Of a stretch of DNA of 64,000 nt, positions 10,399 to 22,827 are shown piece by piece; position 1 is the stretch's first letter, and every line of letters starts with the position of its first letter. Position numbers and translations under genes: made by a program. Location: assembly GCF_019320115.1 (NCBI RefSeq), contig NC_089591.1, forward strand, positions 18,206,502-18,270,501, read 5' to 3'. Below the pieces are notes generated by a model. The model was not told the DNA's origin, made no database searches, and saw only the letters and a list, made by a program, of their open reading frames with translations. The DNA is from Miscanthus floridulus. Lineage: Eukaryota; Streptophyta; Magnoliopsida; Poales; Poaceae.

Positions 10399-13300
10399 TG
10401 TGGCAGAACCTCCTAAGTTATAGGGCCCACATGCACCTGTCACTGTCCGACGACCTTTGACATTTATGCATATGTTTCCATTAACTTAAAAAGACTGTCG
10501 GGTGTCCTCGGGGAACCCCGAATCATCCACGATTTCCGAGCAGGATCACGTTACAGAGTCATTGCAGTATTACAACATTTATTCAAATATCAAAACCAGA
10601 GTAAAAACAGCGGAAGTCTTACGATAACATAGCTTACAAACCAGTTGTTTCAAACCTTACAAACTAAGTTCGATGATAATTATTACAAACCATAGTAGTA
10701 GTGGAGTGGCATAATTAATATACACATAGCACACCAAATAAACATCCTGCCCAAGGATCACACATTTACTTCTCGTCGTCAGAACGAACGATAGTCATGC
10801 AGCACGATCCAAAACAGATCTGCTCATGAGGCTCACCTGCAACAAGGGGTCAACGAACCCTGAGTACAAAAGTACTCAACAAGACTTATCCGAAATATTA
10901 ACTGATAAACTCAGGAATGCAGGCTCAGGGATTCAAGGTATAGCTTTAACAATGATCAAAGTTCTTTTGCGTAAAAGCTCTTTTAACAATATTCTTTATA
11001 TAGAAAACTTCTCAAGAATTATATACAAAGCTGACACGATCCGCACTGAGATCATGAAACTTCATATCCAACACCTTCACAAGCCTTATTCAAGTTCTGG
11101 TTATTAATTCTACGATGATGAACAGTGAGTTGAGTCTCCTTAACTGAGGAGCAACGACGATTCGAACCGATTAAACCCAGCTAGGGAATTCCAGACCACA
11201 CGACATATGCAGGTCCCTGACCTACATATACCAACCTATCCTCGGATCCCCTAAGACAAGAACGGGTCCGCGCCACCCGAGAACACAGTACTCCACCATT
11301 CCAGCCCATGGCCACGTGGGTACACGCTATTCCCGCCATCTCTCCACTCCCAGTGCGCGAGTAGCCATTCTCGTAATAGAATTGCCAAGTTCAGGCTTAC
11401 CGGAGTATGTGGTTAGTACTACAAATTCTCACCTCATGCAATTCAACAACGGACGTGCCTTAATCGACACTAGGCGGAAAGACCCCGCTCACAAGACCTC
11501 CATGTCCTTGTGGCTCACACACACCGAGTCCGCCCGGTCTAGATTTATTACTCCACATTCCCATATCACATGCTAACATAATTAACCAATGTTCCATTTA
11601 AAACTAGCAGGTGGCAGGTAGTCACCCGACTTTCATCGTTCTACGCATAGCTAAGCAAAACTAGGCATATACGAGTTTAAAACAGGTAATATGGTAAATA
11701 TGGAATAACAAGGGTGGTAATGCACCAATTAGGCTTTTACTTAACTCCTAATCACTTAATGCAGTAACAGAAAGCAAAAGCAAAATTAATTTATAAAATA
11801 CAAGGTAGGGTTGTATGCATTCGGGGCTTGCCTTCGTTGATGGAAAAGTCCGGTTCCTGCGACGTTTCACAAGTATTTGATCCGACCTTCAACAGACGGA
11901 TTAACTTCTTCACATGACTTGATTAACTACCACGTGTTCACCTTCGTTCACTACATGTAGTAACAATGCCATGTTTAACATGATGCGGAATACGAAACAT
12001 GATGCTCTATGATGGATGCAAAATTAATAATTTGAATACAACTTTCCTTCGCGGTACAGTTGCAAGTCAAACTAATCAAACCTTTTTCACAACACCCAAA
12101 TCAATTGCCAAGGATCATTATCAACTAATGACCCAAGGTCATCACTCAATCCAAAATTCCAAACAAAAACCTAAATCATTAAAGGTTACTATTCGCTTTT
12201 ATGAATTAATTATTTAATTTAAAATTATGAAATAAATCAACTTATTCCGATTGAGCTCAAAATTTTAGTACATGTTCATTACATGTTAACTAAGTGGCAA
12301 AACAAATTTCATAATTTTTGGATAAATAAATAAGCCTAGAAAAATCCTGGAAATCCATTTATGAATTAACTGAGCAATTTTTATCACATTTAAAAATTAC
12401 TGAAAAACATTATTTCATATTTTTCTTAAATACTATACCTCACAGAGAAGTCACTCAAAAATTTTCATAATTTTTGGAGCTCTAAATAAATCTACACAAA
12501 AATAACAAAAATAGACACTATTCATTCAAATCTAAAAATAGAAAAATCTAATTGAACGCTTGAGTCACTGACATCGGACCCCACATGTCATCACTTACCT
12601 CCCGCGTGTTGACTACGACGACTGACGGCGCTGACCGGCGCAAACTCACCTGACGGTGAGATCAACGGCGACGGCCAACGTACCAAAATGACCACATCAT
12701 CCCGGCGCATCGACTGAAGGCACTAGCTAGACGAATTACTACGAGTTACGAGCTTGGCGTCGGCCATGGCGGACGCGGTGGCTCGGCGACGTTACGCCGG
12801 CGACAGGAGTACAGTAGCAGTTAATCAAAGGGCACAGGAAGCATTAGGAGCTCACCACGAACACTACAGAGCAGAAAGCAAGGCTGGAGAAGCAGCGTAG
12901 ACGCGGGTCGACGTGAACAGCAACAGCGGCGGAGCAAGGATCGTCGGTGACGGTGTGCCGATGACTGCAGTGGATAAAACAGCCAATCAACAGTGAAATG
13001 AGCACTACGGCATCGAGACGAAGCTAAAGGTACACCAATCAAGGGCAACGGCTCACCGACGGGCTCTGGCCACGGAGATGCGCATGCGACGGTGAGGTTA
13101 CCGACCGCGAGGAAGAAGGCGATGAAACTCGAGTTCTCGGTGAAGACAAGCCAAATTGGTGGGTCAGATGGACGCGCAAGGTTCAGGCAGAGCTGGGACT
13201 AGCTTATCAGCGATGGTGGAGCACGACAACGACGGCACGGGCTCGCCGGAGATGGAGCAGCGGCGACGGAAAAAACAGAGAACGAAGAAAGAAGAACGGC

Positions 13301-14001
13301 GGCGGCTCCAGAGCTTTATAGGGCAGCCAAGGAAGCGCAAGGAAGCCACGACGAAGCCTTCAGCAGCGCCAACGCGACGCCCAGACGGCCACGCGCACGA
13401 CTGGAAGCAAGCCGAAGCTCGCCGGCGGTGTAGCGCAAGCGGTGAACACTGTTCATCGAAATTACAAGTTTGCCATTCGCCAAAATTCACAAATTACTCC
13501 CAAATTTTCATAACAACTCAAAAATCTCCAAAAATAAAAGTTGTTCAAAATCAAAAGTTCTACAACTTTGCTTTTATAACCATCTCCTAATTCGGTCTAG
13601 ATTTTGAAATGAACTTTTGAATTTGAATAGGGAAATTTAACGAATTACGCCTTTTTGAATTACTCAAAATTTTCCTAAATAACTTGAAAAACTCCAAAAA
13701 CAAACTTTGTATAACTTGCCAAGCTCTACACTTTTGCTTTTGGGCCCAACCCCAAAATATGCTTAGATTTTGAAATGGATTTTCAGGGTAGGATTTAAAT
13801 GTGGAAAAGCGGGGTTTTCTCGAAAAATTCAAAATCCAAACAAACATTGAACTTGAGTCAAACAATACATTGCAACACATACCACATAAATATAAACTTG
13901 TATTAGTGTATGCATATCAAAGTTTTCACCAAATGCCAAATGCTTTGCAATGCATATGATGACATGCCAGATTTTAATATTTAAACACCCGAGGTGTTAC
14001 A
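10399..14001 (-). repeat. Element A 5' LTR
   Basis: 3603 bases, the partner of 999-4589, with the same termini. The hairpin CTGAGTAC-aaaa-GTACTCA is at 10860-10878 and the GC-rich block at about 12590-13440. It carries the promoter for element A, but I could not place a TATA box with confidence. Its right edge GAGGTGTTACA (13991-14001) is followed by the TSD. Confidence 0.92.
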
Positions 14002-14006
14002 TACAG
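14002..14006. repeat. Target-site duplication of element A, right copy
   Basis: TACAG, identical to 994-998, directly after the 5' LTR edge of the minus-strand element. Confidence 0.9.
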
Positions 14007-14408
14007 TCGAGGATGAGGATAGCTAGCTAGTACATCTAGTAGGTCGGAATTGGAATTCGACGCGAAACCGTTCGGGGTTACGTCTAAGTTAAAAATGGGT
14101 CAACGAAGCTACCTTTGGCAAATTTTGTAGAACGGTTGGCTTAGGAAGTAGTGTGATATCATGGCTTCAGTCGATAGCCCTACATACCATCTTGCGCATT
14201 GAATAGATGGTTTGGCGTTCAGAGCATCGGGTTTGAGTTATTGAGCTGCTTTAAAAAGCGTGCACGACACATGGTTTAGCTCTAGGCGCAGTCACCACCC
14301 TCTGCTTGGCCGGCACTGCTGTTGGCCCATCAGCGCGCGTTGCCGCGTCGGCCACATTCTGCTGCCACGCTTGTACATGTACACATGCACACGGTCCTTG
14401 CATTGTGG
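14007..14408 (+). repeat. Element D 3' LTR, continuation
   Basis: Continues the D LTR after element A and turns GC-rich (GGCCGGCACTGCTG, CAGCGCGCGTTGCCGCG), as the other chromovirus LTRs do near their middle. It runs into the assembly gap, so its end is unknown. No gene is seen. Confidence 0.55.
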
Positions 14409-14508
14409 NNNNNNNNNNNNNNNNNNNNNNNNNNNNNNNNNNNNNNNNNNNNNNNNNNNNNNNNNNNNNNNNNNNNNNNNNNNNNNNNNNNNNNNNNNNN
14501 NNNNNNNN
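14409..14508. other. Assembly gap (100 N)
   Basis: Exactly 100 unknown bases, a conventional placeholder size. The true distance and the D/E junction cannot be read. Confidence 0.99.
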
Positions 14509-15494
14509 GATGAGACGTGCCCTGCCCGATGGAACAACTCCTAATTAGACGAGACATGGCTTGGGTAGGGCCCACCACTACCGCATACCGACCGCTACCA
14601 CACGCCGCACAAAAACCAAACGCCACCGCATGTGGGCGGCTCCTCGCTTCCCCAGGCCACACCTAGAAAAACCCAAAACAAGATCTCCACTGGGGAGATC
14701 ATCGAGCCCCCTGAGTCGATCGAATCACTCAGGACAGACACTGAGAGACAGGTAAGGAGCAAAAGGATGCCCCATATAGGCCATGCCGACTCCATCACGA
14801 ACGACGAGCATGGGTCCTCAGACGTTTCGATTGAGCTCTCCAAACCCCGTCACTCGAGTCACCAAGGTGAAAACTATAGACCCCCTCTATTTTCTTATAA
14901 TCATTTCATACATCCATACACACATTCATCCCATATGTCCATGCCTCCCGGACGATTCAGCCCTAAACCGCCGGGGGCTCGGGAACTAAGCATTGCACAT
15001 GTAGCGAAATGCATCACAACGCTCCATGTTGTTCACGAAGCGGCGGTTGCCTCATTCCACATGAGCAACCAACAGAGCTAGGGGAGAAAAACATAGATGA
15101 GCCCTATGCAGCCCTCACCTAGTCTGGCAACTAGGTCATCTCAACCTTCTTGTTCGATCCTAACCTCTCGCCATGCCCACAAAATCTCCATCGAGGGGAG
15201 ACCATTAGGCCACCCGGTCGATCTACAGAATGACCTAGGCATCTATCGTATTGTAGGTAAAGGAGTAGTGGAATGTCACAAGAGGACTATGTCGACCCCA
15301 TCATGAACACAGACCCGGATTCCACTCGATCACACCCGTTAGCGAATTCATCGAGTGCGTCACTCGAGCCCAAGCGATCGGACAAGCAACAAAACTCGCC
15401 CCTCTAGTTGTGAGGAACCAAGGATGGGGTAATGCACACCACTCATGCTGATGCCCACTAAGGCCCAACAGGGCTTGGGGCTCAAGACATGAAA

Positions 15495-15710
15495 AGCCCG
15501 GGTCTACAACCCCAATCTCGCCCCATCTGGCTACGCTTCCGACTGCGCTCCAAACACCTAGGTCTGCGACCTCGATCTCGCCCCATCTGGCTATGCTCTG
15601 ATTATGCTCTAAAGCACCTGGGTCTATGACCCCGATCTCGCCTCATCTGCTATGCTCCAACTATGCTCCAAAGCACCTGGGTCCATGACCCCAATCTCGC
15701 CCCACGGCTC
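15495..15710 (+). repeat. Minisatellite, ~60-bp unit, about 3.6 copies
   Basis: Imperfect tandem copies with landmarks at about 15497, 15555, 15615 and 15674. Each carries CCTGGGTCTATGACCCC-like text, then ATCTCGCCCCATCTGGC and GCTATGCTC. The spacing is 58-60 bases. Confidence 0.8.
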
Positions 15711-15715
15711 CGACT

Positions 15716-15890
15716 CACCTGATCCTGCGGTGCGCATCGATGCTAGGATCAGAGAGCTCTGTCCCATCCAAACTAACTTCCTCACCTAATCCCATGGCAC
15801 ACATCGATGCTAGGATTAGTGAGCTTTGTCTCATCCAAACTAACTTCCTCGCCCGATCCCATGGCATGCACCGACACCAGGACTAGTGAG
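15716..15890 (+). repeat. Minisatellite, 67-bp unit, about 2.6 copies
   Basis: Copies start at 15716, 15783 and 15850, each with ATCCCATGGCACACATCGATG-like and CCATCCAAACTAACTTCCT-like segments; the third is partial. It lies directly after the 60-bp array. Confidence 0.8.
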
Positions 15891-16970
15891 TTTTTATCTC
15901 AAAACTCTCAAACAACTAAAAACACCTCGGCTGCACAACGACGCCTTGGTTAAACAAACACCATCCCAACTAAACATGCGCACACACACCCACTACCGAA
16001 ACCCCCAAATGGTTCTACCCGAACCGCCCGAGGGCTCGGGGGCTACACCCGTGGGTGTGCTCGCGCGCACCCGTCGACAAAAATTAAATCCCCACGATTC
16101 TGCCTGAATTGCCAGGGGGCTCCTATCGGGTTCATAAACTCGGGGTCCCTTAGGGACCGGCTTCCATGCCAAAGCTCGGCCCAAGCAAACAGCACACAAC
16201 TCATAGGCCAGCCCAAGGGTCTAAAACAGGCCAAACGGCAGCCAGTCACCGACCAAAGGTCTGGCCGAAGAGGAACAGCGCCCTTTGTCATTGCTTCGGC
16301 CCACCTCTCTGATCGAGCGCTTGCTTTGGACTCTAGCCGCCTGGATGGCCTCTCTATCAGAAGGCCTGGCCCAAAATGCTACTTCTACTCTCCGACCCTG
16401 CATCTCCGACCAGGTCCACAAAAACCCTGCTCACCACTCTTCTCCGACTGGCGCGACTAGGGCCGACTGGGGCCATCCGACCATGGATGCCTGCTCGGAA
16501 GGAACCAGGGGATGAATGGCGAAAGTGAGCCAGGGCGCACAAAGTCAAACCATGATACCAGGGACCATACCCTGTACACCTACAGGAATAGTACTCTACA
16601 ACCGCCCTGACATGAATAGTGTTGTAGGCGCCGACATTTCCCTCTACAGTATTATAGGCGCCGTTAACTCCCATATGGTAAGGCCCCCACATGCCTCTGG
16701 GCATTGATAGTGTTGTGGGCGCCGAGATTTACTGTACCAGGTGAACGTGGTGAAACTCCTCACAAGCCTCTAGGCATCATTAGTACTTGCAGGTACCAAC
16801 ATCTGCCATTTCTGAAGAAGCAACGCAACCTCCATGTGCAATCTGACATTCTACAGTGACAACCAACAGAGTTGTAGGCACCTACCATTATCTTGTACCC
16901 GCTGACATGGGCAACAGAGCCTAGTAGCATACGTACCCTCACCCTCTCACTTGTAAAGCCATCCCTTTTA

Positions 16971-16980
16971 TCTATAAAAG
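16971..16980 (+). promoter_or_regulatory. Element E TATA box
   Basis: TCTATAAAAG followed by GGGATGCGCTCC. It is a strong plant TATA sequence placed about 400 bases before the LTR end, consistent with an LTR promoter. Confidence 0.65.
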
Positions 16981-17234
16981 GGGATGCGCTCCCTCCAACA
17001 AAGGAGAGCTTTTTTTAGTCCTTTTTTAGTGAACCAACATCGATCGAGTTTGTTAGCTCACAACCATAGAACCACTAGGTTCATACCCCAAGCACACGCC
17101 TAAACACTTAACTCATAGTAGAGCTCCTATCGCTATCGGCCCTTCCAACCGGAGCCGGCCGAACCTCTTATACACCCTATCTTTCTCCTTCTCGTTTGTA
17201 ACCCCACTACAGACTTTGAGCACCTGGGCACAGG

Positions 17235-17240
17235 AATAAA
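17235..17240 (+). terminator. Element E polyadenylation-like signal
   Basis: AATAAA, about 255 bases after the TATA box and 140 bases before the LTR end, a normal arrangement for an LTR R region. Confidence 0.45.
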
Positions 17241-17382
17241 GTCACCGACTGACTCGAACTGGATGTAGGGCATGTTGTCTGAACCAGTATAAACCCTATG
17301 TCATTGAGTGCTAGGCCACCTCCGATCATAACGTACGGCAAAACTACAAATATTTACTAGTTGGTCACATTGTGCACCGACA

Positions 17383-19060
17383 CAGATCTTGATACATTTT
17401 GCTACTACCCAGATGGATAGACAACTTGGACGAATGTGCTTCATCTAAAATTTAATTTCTAAGCTCACAGTCTTTCAGTACCACAAGTCGGTCCTCAAAC
17501 CATAGCACACCTCTTTCATCTAATCTAAAATGCTTGGTTTCTTGCTCTTGCATCTTTCTCTTGATGTGAAATATACCTACATTTGTCTTCTATAGTTCTA
17601 TGATTTTGCTCCCAAGTGAACAACTGATAGTGATATTGTCTAGCACAACAGGATGTAACAAATTAAATCCATCCTCCAACAATGCTTCCACAGTGTTGCA
17701 ATGAATTTCTGACTAAGTGCATCTGCTACAACATTGGCTTTCCCTAGATGGTAGTGCACTTCCAAATTGTAGTCCTTGATCAGCTCTAACCATCTTCGCT
17801 GTCACATGTTCAGTTCAGGTTGAGTGAAGATATATTTGAGACTTTTGTGGTCAGTGTATATGTGACATACATTGCCCAACAAATAATGTCTCCATATCTT
17901 TAATGCATGAACAACTACTACAAGCTCTAAGTCATGCATAGGGTAGTTGACTTCATGTTTTCAAAACTACCGAGAAGCATATGCAATAACTCTTCCTTCT
18001 TGCATGAGCACACACCCCAAACCTATACCCGATGCATCACAGAACACATCGAAAGGCTTTTCAATGTCAGGTTGTGCTAAAATTGGAGCTGTAGTTAATA
18101 GGGTCCTTAGGGTGTGAAAAGCTGCTTCACATTCTGGTGTCCAACTGAACTTTTCATCTTTCTAAAGGAGTCTAGTCATGGGCTTAGCTATCTTGGAGAA
18201 ATCTGGAATAAAACGACGATAGTAACATGCTAACCCTAGAAAACTCCAAACTTCATGAACCGAAGTTGGGGCCTTCCAATCCATGACCTCTCATACTTTA
18301 GATGGGTCTACAGAAATTCCATCTCTTGATAAGATGTGACCCAAGAAAGGTACTTTGCTCAACCAAAATTCATATTAGCTAAACTTGGCATATAACTTAT
18401 GTTCCCTCAATCTGGACAGAACAATTCTCATATGCTCTGCATGATCTACCTCATTCTCTGAATAAATCAAGATATCATCAATAAACACAACCATGAACTT
18501 GTCGAGCTTGGGTATGAATACCGAATTCATCAAGTACATGAAGTAGGTAGGAGCATTCGTCAGTCCAAAAGACATGACCAAATACTTATACAAGCCGTAC
18601 CTAGTGGAGAAAGCTGTTTTAGGTATATCCTCTGGCCTGATCTTTATCTGATGATAGCCTGACCTTAAGTCAATCTTGGAGAACACCTTTGATTTTGCCA
18701 ACTGATCAAACAAGATATTGATATGAGGCAAAGGATACTTGTTTTTAATGGTCATAGCATTAAGTGGCTTATAGTCCACACACATTCTCAAGGATTTGTC
18801 CTTCTTCTTCATAAACAAAGCTGGACATCCCCATGGAGATGAACTAGGTTGAATGAGTCCTTTGTCCAATAGTTTTTGTAACTGAATTTTAAGTCTAGCT
18901 AGCTCATTTGATGGCATCCTATAGGGTCTCCTTAAGATAGGTGCCATACCTGGCACTAACTCAATCTTAAATTCTACATCCCTATCAAGTGGTAAACTTG
19001 GTAACTCATCTAGGAATACATCAAAAAACTCACAAACCACTAGGTATCACACAGGGTAGT
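17383..19060 (-). pseudogene. Element C pol relic: RT, RNase H, start of integrase
   Basis: The longest open piece (19040-18375, 221 codons) covers RT from the region equivalent to [12 protein letters not shown], through [17 protein letters not shown] and [14 protein letters not shown], to FIDDILIYS. The frame then breaks. RNase H text (asparagine- and histidine-rich [11 protein letters not shown] region at about 17850) and the first integrase zinc-region residues are still readable around 17400-17500. Several stops are TAG where Y has CAG. The sequence ends abruptly at 17383 against element E. It cannot encode a working polymerase. Confidence 0.85.
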
Positions 19061-20594
19061 GACTTGGATAGCACAAGACAAGTTTTGGAGTTCAAAATTA
19101 TGGGAAAGTGGTACTAGGAAAGCATTACCTCCCTTTGATTCTCTCAACATAATTGTCCGAGTGCTAGTGTCAATGAGAACACCATGATCGCTCATCCAAT
19201 TCATGCCTAAGATCACATCTATAGATAATCCGAGCAATACTATCAGAGCCATCGTGTACTCCCTCTCTTGTATAGAGATAAGCACATTTCTGACTATCTT
19301 ATTTGTAGAGATAGTAGCCCCAGCTAAACTTATACTATAACCACCCTTGCTTACCTCAATTACTTTCTGATCATGTCTAGATGCAAATGCTTGGCTCATA
19401 AATGAATGAGAAGCTCCCAAATCAAATAAAACAATGGCAGGATGTTTGTTAACAAGAAACATACCAGCAGTGACAACCTCTCCCGCGGGAACCTCTTCAA
19501 AAAAGTGTAGTGCACATATCCAGGACGTGCCTTAGGATTTGTCTGCCTCTGATTTCCCTAGTTTTGATTGTCGTTCTTCTTAGGATGGGGGCACTCTTTG
19601 GACCAATGGCCCAACTGATTATAGTTGAAGCATGGTTGATTGATCTTGGGTCCTATGGAGCTTCCTTGCCCTCCATTTCCCTTGGGTAAGGTAATGGTGA
19701 ACGCCTTACAAAACACTTTCTGAGGTCGGTTGGTCTGAGCTTTTGGTGGAGGAGGCCTGAACTTGGGCACTGGTGGTCAAAACTGTGGCCTAGCTGCCAC
19801 TGGAGCTCTGAACTGAGAAGACCCTGAGGCGCTTGCCTCAGCTGCCCTCTTGTGGCCCTTTGCTACCGCATGTAGATTGTTGTGGTTCTCCTAAGTCAAT
19901 GCATCACTGATGAACTCATTGTAGGTGGTGCACCTCGAGTTGGTCATAGTCTTCATTAACTTAGTGCCATGACCTCTCTTGAAGCTTTCTATCTTCTTTT
20001 CTTCTGTATCTACAAAACCTAGGGCATAATGGGATAGATTGTTGAAAGCATGCATATACTCAGTAAGGGTCTTAGTCCCTTGTGTGAGCCTCATGAACTC
20101 CGCTACCTTCATGCGCATCAGCCCTGGGGGAATGTGATGTCCCCTAAAGGCTAACTTGAATTGCTCTCATGTGACCTATGCATTAGTAGGTAAAGAGGAC
20201 AGGAAATGGGTCCACCATATCCCAGCCGGTCCCTACAGCTGATGGGATGCATATTCTGCCTTCTGATGTTCTGTGACCCTTAGTAGATGGAACTTCTGCT
20301 CAATAGTGTTGAGCCATTCATCTACCTAGAGTGGTTCTTCAGCCACCTTGAAAATAGGAGGCTTTGTGTCTAGGAAATCCTTGAAAGTGCTGTACTGATT
20401 TAGCTTTGGCCCCTATTGGTGCTGGCAGGCGTGAGCCATGTTCTATGTAATGAGGCGTAGGGTTTCCTCCATAGTTCTCTGACTTCCTAGAAATTGTGCA
20501 AAGAACTCATGAGCAGACAATGGTGGCGGTGGTGGTAAGTCACCGTCATTGCCCTCTTGGCTACTGCCTGCTCCAGCACGAGTGCGAGTCATCT
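19040..20594 (-). pseudogene. Element C gag-protease relic
   Basis: It starts at the ATG at 20594 (ATGACTCGCACTCGT, the counterpart of MTRTRAG in Y). Gag remnants include [16 protein letters not shown] (20118). The zinc knuckle reads [14 protein letters not shown] (about 19640-19600), with the second cysteine changed to tyrosine. The protease piece (19462-19040) has VLFDLGASHSFM where the family has DSG, so the catalytic triad has lost its serine (S to L). Multiple stops and frame changes are present. Confidence 0.85.
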
Positions 20595-20950
20595 ACAAAG
20601 TTGCAACAATAAGTGATTATTGGATGATGTCAAGAGATTATAGATGAATTGTATAATCATGCCAAACTGAAATTACTAGAGAGAATCTTACATTTATACA
20701 ATAAAACAGAGGCATAATAATTCATTCTCGCAACATGACATCACCAATTTGACCACTTATCGGGCTCGCAGCACGTTAACATTCAAGTCATAATCACCAA
20801 CAAAACAAACTGGAATTGCATTAAAGTTCAACCCAACGTGAAATAACATGCAAAGTGCTAATATTACATGGAAGTCCAAACGCCATTACCAAACTTCAAC
20901 TATAAGTCCATTACATAAATAACAGGGATACATCTAGCACTTTTAACTAG
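20595..20950 (-). other. Element C spacer between ORF0 relic and gag relic
   Basis: About 350 bases that align with the 53788-54136 spacer of Y (for example CATAATAATTCATTCTCGCAACATGACATCACC near 20712-20744, plus-strand reading). I see no gene in it. Confidence 0.6.
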
Positions 20951-22029
20951 TTACTAGGCGATTCTAATCTTCATTATGATCACTATCGAGGTCGAAGATA
21001 GGATCATCCTCATTCTCTGGCTGCACTTCTTCCTCGTCCCAGCCATCATCTTCAACTAACATCTCTGGATCTTCTTCTTCCTCATCAAGGATTAGGTGTC
21101 GTTAGTTGTTCAGATAATGCACCTCATGCTGAAGATCCATCACTACATGCTGGGTCTGTGCAAGCTGCTAGCACAAGTCCCTCTCAACATGGTCCTACTG
21201 GATGCTCAGGGCATGGGTCCTGTCTCTTTCTACTTCTGCTAAAGCTGCATGGTTGTTTGCTAGGATCCTATGAATGCCTTGGCACGGGTGGCTTCCAGCT
21301 GCTCTCGTAGTCCTACTAACATTGCTTGATCATCTGCTCTTGCCTCTTGGGTGGTAGCTCTCTATTGATCAACTTGCTCCATTTGGGTGTGGAGATTTCC
21401 CAAAGCTACATATGCTTGATCAGTTTCTTATCGAGCCTTACTTGCTACCTTTTTGTGCTTGCGCACATGGTTCTTGAGCTTACGCTGTGTGGCTTTAGCT
21501 CTCATGTGCTTATCCATGCAAGTGGTATAGGACTCCTGCCAGAAATCCCTGGTGTCCTCATGAGTGTAGAACATCTTCATTACTACAAACATGGCACTCA
21601 TGGCAGGACTAGAACTATCTGCCCGCTCATCCCGATCTCGAATCAACGCATTGTGGTTGCGCTGTGCCCACACGGTTGTGGATGGATCCACCTGAGGAAA
21701 AATACCAGCGGCACTGCCGATAAGTTCATCCCCATGCTGCTGATAGATCTGACTTAGTACCTTGAAGGCTACTACTTGGGCAGCTTCCCAAGGAGTTCTT
21801 CCTTCAGATTCTGCCTTTCATTCCTACCAGAAGGGTGCTTGGGTATGAGCCTATATGGTCAGCCTTACTTCATACCATGGCTATTCCTCTAGGTATACTT
21901 CATTCAGTAATAAAGGGGCAATTCATAGTACCCTGCATAGTGCAAGACTCTCCAAAGCAGAGCAGGAGTTCCAAACATTAACAGGAAACTCTCACTTCCA
22001 ACTGCTGTTGCCATCTGTACCAACAACAT
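20951..22029 (-). pseudogene. Element C ORF0 relic, without the histone-H3-like segment
   Basis: From 22029 the reading is MLLVQMATAVGSESF and then LLMFGTPALLWRVLHYAGY, stopping after 41 residues (21904). Y reads MLMVQMA, then the H3-like segment, then FLGEFGMPTLLWRVLSYVGY, so the two flanks match while about 21 residues containing the H3-like tail are missing in C. Further downstream, ESEGRTPWEAAQ and the reading around 21690 (NPAMSAMF-like SPAMSAMFVVMKM) match Y ORF0b, and an acidic tail is visible near 21100-20970. Several stops interrupt it, so it is not functional as read. Confidence 0.72.
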
Positions 22030-22810
22030 GTGCAACTTTTGTGAGACAAAGTCATAAGGGATAAGACTTACATAACCGAGTAAGAAATCTATAAGGGGAG
22101 GAACAATGCAAGTATTAAATAATTATTTATCATGATGCATGCACATTCCGTATATCCTTACAAACTTAGGAAAAATTTATTTCTAATGACATACACGGTG
22201 GCATACATACGTTCTCTCATATATTGTGTAGCTAATCGGGCTACACGTTTCACTATTAGTGTACCTACACAAGAGTTTCATTTCAGCCTAACCCCACAAT
22301 TATATATGTAGAATGTAAATGTGGGCTCTAGGTTGTAACTAAATACTTCCATATATGTATACCCATACATATACTTCCATATCAAAGCTACCCGATGACA
22401 ATTTTATTACCCACAATTAAATCCGCACCATATACACATGCAAGCATGCATACACAGCCGTACCAAAGCTAGCTCTCCCCGACCGCACGCTCACATCTTG
22501 CGGTCATGCCACTCATCAACTTACCTTCTTACCTTGGCATAGAGGAATTTGATCCATACATTACCACTCAAGTGAATGGCATCCATACAATAGCACGCCG
22601 TATGGACGACAAAAGCAAAACCCCCCATGTTAGTACTTAAATAGCCACCTAAGAGTCCTTAACTTGGCATAAAGAAAGTGATCACTGGCACACTTTAGAT
22701 TTCCACTCTAGGTTTCAAATACCTATTTATATAGCTATTAGTTGCTAGAAACTGGTTTTGGAAAACAAAAACCTTTGTTTTAAATACACATGTGGCAATT
22801 AATGTTGAAC
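22030..22810 (-). other. Element C leader between PBS and ORF0
   Basis: Noncoding, AT-rich, homologous to 52111-52849 of Y. It keeps the 8-bp inverted repeat ATATGTAT-accc-ATACATAT at 22353-22372. Confidence 0.65.
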
Positions 22811-22825
22811 CTTGCTCTGATGCCA
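22811..22825 (-). other. Element C primer-binding site
   Basis: On the minus strand the sequence after the LTR is GC then TGGCATCAGAGC, the initiator tRNA-Met complement with one T-to-C change. Confidence 0.8.
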
Positions 22826-22827
22826 GC

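Larger units (their letters stand above)
999..14001 (-). mobile_element. Element A: complete Ty3/gypsy chromovirus (Tekay-like)
   Basis: A 13.0 kb element on the minus strand, bounded by the TSD TACAG. In transcription order it has 5' LTR (14001-10399), PBS, ORF0 relic (9993-9393), gag-protease (9265-7907), protease remainder with RT, RNase H, integrase and chromodomain (7977-4756), PPT (4601-4591) and 3' LTR (4589-999). LTR differences by eye are roughly 2% (11 in the first 400 bases, 13 in a further 800), so it is clearly older than Y. At a commonly used grass rate near 1.3e-8 per site per year this is of the order of 0.7-0.8 million years; the count is partial. It inserted into the 3' LTR of D. 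Confidence 0.93.
14509..17382 (+). mobile_element. Element E: Tat-like gypsy fragment, 3' region and LTR
   Basis: No coding domain is recognisable. The sequence is GC-rich with repeated CCGGGGGCTCGG and AGGGCTCGGGGGCTAC motifs, two minisatellites (15495-15710 and 15716-15890), a series of TGTAGGCGCC motifs (about 16620-16880), a TATA box (16971-16980), a polyadenylation-like AATAAA (17235-17240) and an end GTGCACCGACA (17372-17382). This combination resembles LTRs and 3' untranslated regions of grass Tat-lineage elements. That assignment is from memory of the family, not proven here. I could not find the LTR start or a second LTR. It abuts the broken integrase of C at 17383, so it either inserted into C or marks a deletion. 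Confidence 0.5.

Noticed and set aside
14260..14662. Open frames crossing 14409-14508
   Set aside because: They are open only because the 100 N have no stops; no coding texture on either side.
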